DNA of 39,352 nucleotides, from positions 1 to 39,352 of the forward strand of contig JAEZCB010000002.1 of the NCBI GenBank assembly GCA_023412755.1, read 5' to 3'. The position numbers and the translations under genes are program-made. Every line of letters begins with the position of its first letter. The stretch's first letter is position 1. Source of the DNA: Bacteroidota bacterium. Its GTDB lineage: Bacteria > Bacteroidota > Bacteroidia > Flavobacteriales_F > PHOS-HE28. Shown here one piece after another: positions 7,927-14,682 of the stretch. The notes beneath the pieces were generated by a model. That model ran no database searches. It worked only from the letters and a program-made list of their open reading frames with translations, and had not been told where the DNA came from.

Positions 7927-8628
7927 TTACGTTTCCCGGGCGATCAGGCGGAATCCTTTGCCATGTACATTGATGATCTCCACGCGCGGATCCTCCTTGA
8001 GGTATTTGCGCAGCTTGGCGATGTACACATCCATGCTGCGGCCGCTGAAATAACTGTCATTCCCCCAGACTTCCTGCAGTGCCGTGGTACGCTCCAGTAC
8101 CTCGTTCTGGTGCGTGCATAGAAGACGCAATAATTCCGATTCTTTTGTGGTGAGGCGGCGTTCGCCCTCGGGGGTCTTCAGAAGTTGCCGCCGTGGCTCA
8201 AAGGTGGAATCTCCCACCTGGAAGCGGTCCGGTTCCTCGGTCTTCGGCTTTACGCCTTGTGTTCTGCGCAGCACAGCGCTTACACGCAGCAGAAGCTCCT
8301 CCATGCTGAAGGGTTTCGTCAGGTAATCATCGGCACCGCTTTCGAAGCCACGGATGGTGTCCTGCTTCATGCTTTTCGCCGTCAGGAAGATGATCGGCGT
8401 GCTCTGATCCTTCTCGCGTATCTCTTTCGCCAGGGTGAATCCATCCTTCACCGGCATCATCACATCCAGGATCAACAGATCGAAGTCGGAAGCCTCGTAC
8501 GCCTTGGCCCCCTGTTCACCATCGGTGCGCAGCTCCACCTCGTAGCCTTTCGCACGCAGATATTCATTGAGTAGTTGGCCGAGGTTGGGATCATCCTCTA
8601 CCACCAGCACTCTGTTGCTCCCTGACAT
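7927..8628 (-). CDS. OmpR-family response regulator
   Basis: 233 residues from MSGSNRVLVVEDD. The receiver domain (about 5-120) has acidic residues Asp12 and Asp13, phosphoacceptor Asp55 in LDVMMP, and the switch Lys in TKPFS. The C-terminal winged-helix DNA-binding domain (about 135-230) has ESELLRLLCTHQNEV and SMDVYIAKLRKYL. The frame opens further up to 8676, but the receiver domain begins right after ATG 8628. The start overlaps the end of the kinase gene by 38 nt, which indicates translational coupling. Targets are unknown; the adjacent tonB gene is an obvious candidate. Confidence 0.95.
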   Translation of the reverse strand: MSGSNRVLVVEDDPNLGQLLNEYLRAKGYEVELRTDGEQGAKAYEASDFDLLILDVMMPVKDGFTLAKEIREKDQSTPIIFLTAKSMKQDTIRGFESGADDYLTKPFSMEELLLRVSAVLRRTQGVKPKTEEPDRFQVGDSTFEPRRQLLKTPEGERRLTTKESELLRLLCTHQNEVLERTTALQEVWGNDSYFSGRSMDVYIAKLRKYLKEDPRVEIINVHGKGFRLIARET

Positions 8629-10078
8629 ATTCAAAAGGTAAGAAGATGCGGAATGTACTGCCCCGGCCTGGTTCACTATCCACTTCTATGTGGCCACCAT
8701 GCCGCTGCACCACGGAACGAACATAACTCAGGCCAAGCCCGAATCCTTTGGCGTTATGGATATTGCCGGTGGGTATACGGTAGAGCCGGTCGAAGATCTT
8801 GGTCTGTTCCGAACGTGGAATGCCAATGCCATTATCCATCACACTGAGGTAAATACCCTCGTCGGTGCTATTTGTGGCCACCACTATGCGGGGTTCTTTC
8901 TCCGTGTATTTAATGGCGTTGTCCATCAAATTGTAAAGCAAGTTGGTCAGGTGGATCCGATCACCATGGATATGGTGGATCTCCGCGTTCAATTCAAGAT
9001 CTATTCTTCCATTCCTGCGGCTCAATTGTATGGTGCTGCTGCGCACCACATCATTCACCACATTGTGCAGGTCCAACTCCACGCGCTTCAATACCATTTG
9101 CCCGCTATCCAGCACGGCACTTTGCAACACGTTCTCCACCAGTGAACCCAACCGCTTGTTCTCGTCCTTTATCATGGCGATGTAGCGGCGTGTCTGGTCT
9201 TCGCTTTTCGGAACGGAAGGATCCATCAACGCTTCGCAAGCCAGGGAAACGGTGCTGATCGGAGTTTTCAACTCGTGTGTGAGGTTATTCACCAGATCGT
9301 TCCGGATGTCATTGATGCGCTTTTGCCGGACAATGGTGCGCATGGTGTGGAAGAAGGCCACTACGATGATCACCACGAAGATCGAAGAAATGATGATCAT
9401 GGGCAGCATACTCAGGAGCAATATGCGGTGCTGCCCGGGTATGAGCACATGCAGGTGGAGTTCCGGGCCGGTGATATCATACCGGAACAATCTCTCCTTC
9501 TGGTCAGAGGCGTGGAGTTCCGCCTCCTTTTCACGCGCATCCACCGGGATCATGACCGGTGCACCTGCCTTGGTGAAGACGCCATAAGCATATCCCTGAG
9601 GCAGGCCATGGGCGGTGAATTCCTCCCGCAGTACATTGGCGAGTTGCTCCGGATCGATACGGTCCCGCATGTCCATGCCCCAGCGAGTGGCAAGAATGCT
9701 GCGCACCATGTTGGATACGAGTTCCTCATGCTCCTCATACCTCAGGGGCCATCCATCGGCGCGCGTATCCGCCGGTGGATCCGGTGTGAAGGTCTGTTCC
9801 GCATCGGCGTTCAAAGGATGCTCCATGGCATGCGGCCTACGCAGCGTATCCAGGCGCAATAACAAACGGCGCCCGGCCTCGTGCTTGCGGAGTTCCTGGA
9901 ATTCTTCCATGCGCTCCAGACGTTCGCTCACGGCGAAAAGCGCGTTGCTCACCCCCTGCTCGAATTGGGCTTCCTTCAGCAGGATGTTGTTCCGCATCCA
10001 GAAGACCTGGATCACCACCAGCCCCACCAGGCCGATGCAGATCCCGATCATGAGAAGACTGATCGGCCGCTTGTCCAC
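8591..10078 (-). CDS. Membrane sensor histidine kinase
   Basis: 495 residues. The first membrane helix is about 8-28, followed by a periplasmic sensor region (about 30-217) of no recognised fold. A second helix (about 218-244, very Ile/Val rich) precedes the HisKA domain with phosphoacceptor His268 in NLTHELKTP. The HATPase domain has the N-box around Asn387 (LMDNAIKY), the G1 box MDNGIGIP and the G2 box GFGLGLSY. The most likely start is GTG at 10078, because an in-frame TAG lies just upstream. The next ATG would cut into the first membrane helix. It forms a two-component pair with the overlapping OmpR-type regulator. Only 31 nt separate it from the divergent dehydrogenase gene. Confidence 0.95.
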   Translation of the reverse strand: MDKRPISLLMIGICIGLVGLVVIQVFWMRNNILLKEAQFEQGVSNALFAVSERLERMEEFQELRKHEAGRRLLLRLDTLRRPHAMEHPLNADAEQTFTPDPPADTRADGWPLRYEEHEELVSNMVRSILATRWGMDMRDRIDPEQLANVLREEFTAHGLPQGYAYGVFTKAGAPVMIPVDAREKEAELHASDQKERLFRYDITGPELHLHVLIPGQHRILLLSMLPMIIISSIFVVIIVVAFFHTMRTIVRQKRINDIRNDLVNNLTHELKTPISTVSLACEALMDPSVPKSEDQTRRYIAMIKDENKRLGSLVENVLQSAVLDSGQMVLKRVELDLHNVVNDVVRSSTIQLSRRNGRIDLELNAEIHHIHGDRIHLTNLLYNLMDNAIKYTEKEPRIVVATNSTDEGIYLSVMDNGIGIPRSEQTKIFDRLYRIPTGNIHNAKGFGLGLSYVRSVVQRHGGHIEVDSEPGRGSTFRIFLPFEYVREQQSAGGRG

Positions 10079-10109
10079 TCCGCGAATCTACCTTCGGACC
10101 AACGAAAGC

Positions 10110-11552
10110 ATGGAAAGGATCCTCAATTTCATCGGTGGAAAAGCCGAAGCCTCCGCAGGTGGGCAATGGCTGGATGTGCATGATCCATCCAACGGCCAGG
10201 TCTACGCACAATTGGCTGATTCGGATGAGCGCGATGTGGAAGCTGCGGTGAAGGCGGCGGATAAGGTATTTCCTGAGTGGAATGCCCTGGGCAGGGAAGG
10301 CAGGAGCAGGGCCATTCTGAAGCTGGCGGACCTGATCGAGGAATCGCTTGAGGTATTCGCCAGGGCGGAATCCAAGGACAATGGAAAACCAGTAGGTCTG
10401 GCCCGCAAAGTGGATATTCCCCGGGCGGTCTCCAACTTTCGTTTTTTCGCCACGGCCATTCTGCATTTCCCGAGCGAGGCGCACCTGATGGATGATGTGG
10501 CGGTGAATTATACGGACCGGCAGCCCATCGGGGTGGTGGGTTGCATAAGCCCTTGGAACCTTCCACTCTACCTATTCACCTGGAAGATAGCACCGGCATT
10601 GGCGGCTGGGAACTGCGTGGTGGCCAAACCTTCCGAGGTGACACCGATGACCGCTTCGCTGCTGGGGCCGTTGTGTGACAAGGCGGGTATTCCTGCGGGT
10701 GTGCTCAACATAGTCCATGGTCTGGGGCCGAAGGTGGGAGCGGCGATCACTGCCCATCCAGGCATCACTGCCATCTCCTTTACCGGAGGCACAAGGACAG
10801 GGGCGGAGATCGCACGAGTCGCCGCGCCGATGTTCAAGAAGCTGAGCCTGGAACTCGGGGGCAAGAATCCGGTCGTGGTATTCAAGGACTGTGACCTGGA
10901 TGAGGCCGTCCGCACCACCGTTCGTTCCAGCTTCACCAACCAGGGGCAGATCTGCCTGTGTGGTTCACGTGTGCTGATAGAGCGGGAGATCTATCCGGAA
11001 TTCAAGGAACGCTTTCTTGAACAGGTGCGCGCGTTAAGGGTGGGTGATCCTTCGGATAAGGATAGCGATCTCGGAGCGGTGGTATCCCGTGCGCATATGC
11101 ACAAGGTTTTGGAATACATAGAACTGGCGAAGCAGGAGGGTGGCACCATACTCCATGGAGGGGAAAGGATCAAGATGGAAGGTGCGCTGAAGGATGGATA
11201 CTATTTGGCACCGACGGTGATCGAAGGGCTCGGACCCCAATGCCGCACCAACCAGGAGGAGATCTTCGGGCCGGTGGTCACTATCCAACCATTCAATAGT
11301 GAAGAGGAGGCCATCGCCCAGGCGAATTCCACACCGTTCGGCCTTGCGAGTGTGATCTGGAGCAACGATATAAAACGCTGCCATCGGGTGGCCCGTGCAC
11401 TACATGCGGGCATCGTGTGGGTGAATTGCTGGATGATACGGGATCTCCGCACTCCCTTCGGGGGAATGAAACAAAGTGGCGTGGGCCGTGAGGGCGGTCA
11501 TGAAGCCCTGCGGTTCTTCACCGAAACGAAGAACGTATGCATCAAGCTTTGA
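10110..11552 (+). CDS. Aldehyde dehydrogenase, 2-aminomuconic / 2-hydroxymuconic semialdehyde type
   Basis: 480 residues from MERILNFIGGKAEA. The NAD(P)-dependent aldehyde dehydrogenase core is complete: SPWNLPLYLFTWKIAPALAA, the catalytic base Glu248 in LELGGKNP and the nucleophile Cys282 in NQGQICLC. The end, VNCWMIRDLRTPFGGMKQSG followed by VGREGG, matches the ALDH8/AMSDH branch. That branch oxidises 2-aminomuconic or 2-hydroxymuconic semialdehyde in kynurenine-pathway tryptophan breakdown or meta-cleavage of aromatics. Subfamily assignment rests on these motifs alone, and no other gene of either pathway is here. The frame is open to 9615, but that part overlaps the divergent kinase. A TACCTTCG box at 10089-10096 probably drives it. 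Its 3' end overlaps a small minus-strand gene by about 11 nt. Confidence 0.9.
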   Translation: MERILNFIGGKAEASAGGQWLDVHDPSNGQVYAQLADSDERDVEAAVKAADKVFPEWNALGREGRSRAILKLADLIEESLEVFARAESKDNGKPVGLARKVDIPRAVSNFRFFATAILHFPSEAHLMDDVAVNYTDRQPIGVVGCISPWNLPLYLFTWKIAPALAAGNCVVAKPSEVTPMTASLLGPLCDKAGIPAGVLNIVHGLGPKVGAAITAHPGITAISFTGGTRTGAEIARVAAPMFKKLSLELGGKNPVVVFKDCDLDEAVRTTVRSSFTNQGQICLCGSRVLIEREIYPEFKERFLEQVRALRVGDPSDKDSDLGAVVSRAHMHKVLEYIELAKQEGGTILHGGERIKMEGALKDGYYLAPTVIEGLGPQCRTNQEEIFGPVVTIQPFNSEEEAIAQANSTPFGLASVIWSNDIKRCHRVARALHAGIVWVNCWMIRDLRTPFGGMKQSGVGREGGHEALRFFTETKNVCIKL

Positions 11553-11673
11553 ACGCCTGTTCCTGGTACTGCTGCTGTTCCTTCATGCCGTTGGTGAAGA
11601 ACCATCCGAAATGACGATCGAACCAGGCCTCGAAACGTTCGAAGGCGTTGGATAACAAATAAATGAATGACAT
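11542..11673 (-). CDS. 43-residue small protein, aromatic-rich, uncharacterised
   Basis: ATG at 11673 opens a 43-codon frame beginning MSFIYLLSNAFERFEAWFDR and containing HFGWFFTNGMKEQQQYQEQ. It ends with TGA inside the last codons of the convergent dehydrogenase gene. The amphipathic aromatic segment with GWFFTNG followed by a charged Gln-rich tail resembles small conserved proteins I recall from Bacteroidota, but no function is known. It lies 94 nt downstream of the SiaB-like gene on the same strand and may be the last cistron of that transcript. The remaining part of this gap (11674-11767) shows nothing recognisable. Confidence 0.6.
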   Translation of the reverse strand: MSFIYLLSNAFERFEAWFDRHFGWFFTNGMKEQQQYQEQAFKA

Positions 11674-11767
11674 GGCTTCCAGGTTTGCTATTGGAACTCC
11701 ATGTCCGTGCCGATCGTTGCGTGCTGCCCCAAGAACACGAATGATAGGTCAGGGAAAGGTGCGCTAA

Positions 11768-12859
11768 CTAAACGTGGGCGTCCAGCACAAGCAGGTAACG
11801 GTCTTGATGGGGAAAGACCTCCATGCCCAATGGGGTAAGGCTTCGCCGTGCCAGATCGATAAGCCCTGTGGACAGGCCGGTCACCCTTCCCAAGAGCGCA
11901 TCGCGGTATAGGCGCTGGGCCAGCGGTTGTCCTCCCTGCCTCAAGCGCTCCACTTGCACGGCCATCTCTTTCAATTTTGCCTCTTCCAACAGAACCCCTG
12001 TGGTTAGGGAGAAACCATCCCCATTACGGCGTAAAAGCAGCAACGTATCATGGCCATCACCATCCAATCCGTTGATGAATTCCATGGCCGCCAGGTAGGC
12101 CTTTGTTCGTGTGTCATGGGTCTCCACCTTCGCCGAAGTATCAGCGGAGATCATCCGTAGCAGGGCGTTCTGGATACCCGGAGTGGATCTGCCTTTGAAT
12201 GCCAGCAAAAGGTCCAGTTCGCAGACCAGATCATGTATCTCATGCACCGCTTCCTTATGCGTAAGGTGCATGTCCGATGCGCCCACATGCATTTGGATCA
12301 GGAAGAGCGGGACCTCCGGTTCCATGGAGCGGAGATCATGACGGAGACCGCTGGCCGATCGGCGGGCCATTTCAATGAGGCCCAGACCTGCGCCACCCCG
12401 GTTGGATATGCTTTGTCCCTGGAGGCCGCGCAGGAACATCTCTTTCAATTGCTTGAGATCGCCGTTGCGTGCGATCCGTTCCAGTTGTTTTTCCACCACG
12501 CCGATCTCCTCCCGTCGGATCGGGTTCATGGCGTTCAATTCATAGGAGCTGCCATCACACCGCACCATGAAGAGGCTGCGGCCTACGCTGGTGGCCAGTT
12601 CCGGAGGAAGGGGGTTTCGGTGGCGGATGATGTTCTGATAGGCCTCCACCATAACGAACGCCAGCTTTTTACTCAGTTGGCTGTTGGAACCCGCGGACTT
12701 GGAAGCTTCCTCGGCCATGGAGATGAGCCGTGCGCTATGTTCATCCAGGAAATCGCCGCTATAGATGAAGCTCCAGCGATCATTCGCCAGGCGGGTGTAC
12801 AAATTATGCACGGCGGAGGGTTCCATCCTGGCAGGCGAGCCAAAGATAGAGGGATGCAT
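11768..12859 (-). CDS. SiaB-like (DUF6272) kinase-fold protein with a second, degenerate module
   Basis: 363 residues. The first module (about 15-190) has a GHKL-ATPase-like N-box (FVMVEAYQNIIRH, Asn76) and a glycine loop NRGGAGLGLIEMARRS (153-168). This is the pattern of SiaB-family kinases, which phosphorylate small SiaC-type partners in signalling. The second module (about 250-363) repeats the layout: AYLAAMEFINGL, then a charged helix, then GLSTGLIDLARRS (328-340), but its glycine loop is degraded. No SiaC, phosphatase or diguanylate cyclase gene is nearby. The ATG overlaps the stop of the upstream T9SS gene as TGATG, so the two are translationally coupled. There is no signal peptide, so the protein is cytoplasmic. 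The family call is moderately certain; catalytic activity is not shown. Confidence 0.7.
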   Translation of the reverse strand: MHPSIFGSPARMEPSAVHNLYTRLANDRWSFIYSGDFLDEHSARLISMAEEASKSAGSNSQLSKKLAFVMVEAYQNIIRHRNPLPPELATSVGRSLFMVRCDGSSYELNAMNPIRREEIGVVEKQLERIARNGDLKQLKEMFLRGLQGQSISNRGGAGLGLIEMARRSASGLRHDLRSMEPEVPLFLIQMHVGASDMHLTHKEAVHEIHDLVCELDLLLAFKGRSTPGIQNALLRMISADTSAKVETHDTRTKAYLAAMEFINGLDGDGHDTLLLLRRNGDGFSLTTGVLLEEAKLKEMAVQVERLRQGGQPLAQRLYRDALLGRVTGLSTGLIDLARRSLTPLGMEVFPHQDRYLLVLDAHV

Positions 12860-14562
12860 CAGTACCCTGGGCCTCCGATCAAAGGAGGCAGCTTCACGTG
12901 ATCCACGTTACCTTTCTTCCGTACCAGCAGGAAGTTTACTCCATTGGTTCCTGGCCGCAGGGTCATGGCGGATGTTCCGGGGCCTGTTCGCCCATCCGCA
13001 AGTTTGCGCCCGAGCACATCGATCAACTCCCATGATGCGTCCGCAGGGATCCCCTGCACGATCCAACCTTCCGGAGAGGCCAGCAGTTCCATTTGCCCCG
13101 TGGGGGAATACATGCACCAGACGATATCACTTGTACTCGAAGTCCCATCGGTGCCGATCATTCGCAAGCGGTGGAAGTTTTCGCCGTTGTATGGCCGAAC
13201 ATCCAGTACCACATAGTCAGTGGTGGTATGCGCCTGATCCAAGGCCGATACGAACACGGCATCCTCGAAATGGATCCCATCAGGCGATCGTTGTACCATG
13301 TATCCATCCATGGCGGTCTCCGATCCACTGGACCACTCGAGCAACACGCCATCCGGCTCCGCCGTGGAGGTGAATGAGAGCAGTTCCACAGGCAGCATCA
13401 CACATTCATTCGCGGTGATGAAAAGGCTGGCCCAGTTGGAAATGGGGCAGGCACCATCTGTGACATGGATCATGATATCGAATGGGAAGACAGGATCTAT
13501 CGCGGTCCCGCACAAGGCGATACTCGTGGGGTCCTGGCCGGTGACCGTGGTGGACACGCCGGTGATGTTGTTGTACGTATTGGTGGTGATGGAGATATTG
13601 GCGTTGGGATCGTCATCCTCGAATTCCAATCCGATACAGAAGTTGTCGGCACAGATGGCCATGTCATTGAGATCCATGACAACGGCATTGATGGGATCGG
13701 TCAGCCCTTGGAATACCGGGGCCGCATCATCGCAGGCCGGCACCACGAAGGTCATGTCATTCACCACCCGCCCGATCAATGTACCATTGGATCTATAGGA
13801 TGATACCTGTAACACAATGGTGTAATTCCCCGCAACCGTGGCGGTAAAGCTGATCTGGCCGGACTGTGGATCCAGTGTTATGCCGGGCACTGGTTGCAAT
13901 GCGCTATATCCGGGCGAGTAGGTCACCGGAAGTGGATTCGGGGAGGCATAGCGCGCACCGACCAAGGCATATGTAAGGGTGTGCCCATCTGGATCCACCG
14001 CAGCGGCATTGTATGCCATGGGGTTGTTCACACATACGTACGGAACACCCGTATTGGTGAACTTGGGGGAATTGTCGCAAAAGCCACCGGAATTGTTCAA
14101 CGTTGTTTCCACGTATATCCCGGGTATGCCCTGGATATTCACCATGGTGTTGCGGCAACAGATATCCCAATAGATCTTCCAGAAATTGCATGGTGCGAGA
14201 TATGTCTGCACCTCGAAATGGTAGTATCTGAAACCAGGCAGGGTGCCCCCGTTGCAGCTGATCTGATCCAACATTTGCGGGCACACCGGAGAAACGATCG
14301 AGGACGAGACCGGCATCAGGTCCAGCAGAGTGAAATGGGTGCCGCAGGAACTAGTGAATTTGAGGTTCTGCGGGATCATATCCGATCCATTGCAATCCAG
14401 ATAAAGATCCAGGTAGACACGGTACAGGCCACCGCCAAGACAATCATAGGTTATGCTTGAGCCTGAAAAGTGATCGCCACGTACGGCCAGGGCGAGCAAT
14501 ACCCCGGCCGCAAGTACCATGCGGCGGGGAGCTCCTTTGTAGGGCCTGGGCGAATGTTTCAA
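12859..14562 (-). CDS. T9SS-secreted surface protein with type A-like C-terminal sorting domain
   Basis: About 567 residues if read from TTG at 14562. The alternatives are ATG 14520 (553) or TTG 14631 (590); 14631 falls in the predicted promoter. The signal peptide region is RRMVLAAGVLLALAVRG, and the TTG 14562 start supplies the positive n-region. After it comes a Cys-rich domain (ITYDCLGGGLYRVYLDLYLD) known from many Bacteroidota surface proteins. Cadherin/Ig-like segments follow, then the typical LPVELLSF...LEWSSGSE domain. The C-terminus (WELIDVLGRKLADGR...FLLVRKKG) looks like a type A T9SS signal. The protein would cross the outer membrane through the type IX system and be anchored or released. 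Its stop overlaps the SiaB-like start (TGATG). The ligand is unknown. Confidence 0.8.
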   Translation of the reverse strand: MKHSPRPYKGAPRRMVLAAGVLLALAVRGDHFSGSSITYDCLGGGLYRVYLDLYLDCNGSDMIPQNLKFTSSCGTHFTLLDLMPVSSSIVSPVCPQMLDQISCNGGTLPGFRYYHFEVQTYLAPCNFWKIYWDICCRNTMVNIQGIPGIYVETTLNNSGGFCDNSPKFTNTGVPYVCVNNPMAYNAAAVDPDGHTLTYALVGARYASPNPLPVTYSPGYSALQPVPGITLDPQSGQISFTATVAGNYTIVLQVSSYRSNGTLIGRVVNDMTFVVPACDDAAPVFQGLTDPINAVVMDLNDMAICADNFCIGLEFEDDDPNANISITTNTYNNITGVSTTVTGQDPTSIALCGTAIDPVFPFDIMIHVTDGACPISNWASLFITANECVMLPVELLSFTSTAEPDGVLLEWSSGSETAMDGYMVQRSPDGIHFEDAVFVSALDQAHTTTDYVVLDVRPYNGENFHRLRMIGTDGTSSTSDIVWCMYSPTGQMELLASPEGWIVQGIPADASWELIDVLGRKLADGRTGPGTSAMTLRPGTNGVNFLLVRKKGNVDHVKLPPLIGGPGY

Positions 14563-14599
14563 AACGTGTTGCCTGCTCTTATGCCGATGCTTATACGAG

Positions 14600-14631
14600 T
14601 AAATATAGAAAAGTGGTTCACTACGGTCCAA
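14600..14631 (-). promoter_or_regulatory. Promoter candidate for the T9SS protein / SiaB-like operon
   Basis: On the minus strand TTGG (14631-14628), a 20-nt spacer, then TATATTTA (14607-14600), seven of eight matches to TAnnTTTG. The transcript would start near 14594, which excludes a start codon at 14631 and favours 14562 or 14520. Confidence 0.5.
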
Positions 14632-14670
14632 TCACAACCATGTTCTCCGGTGCCACTGGACGGTGAAAGC

Positions 14671-14678
14671 TAACTTCG
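14671..14678 (+). promoter_or_regulatory. -7 box directly before polA (leaderless transcript predicted)
   Basis: TAACTTCG matches TAnnTTYG and ends 4 nt before the polA ATG. If used, transcription would begin at or next to the start codon. No good -33 TTGG is seen at 19-21 nt upstream, so this is tentative. Confidence 0.35.
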
Positions 14679-14682
14679 TCGC

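Noticed and set aside
9615..10109. An upstream extension of the aldehyde dehydrogenase
   Set aside because: It is antisense to the histidine kinase, and the aldehyde dehydrogenase domain begins at 10110.
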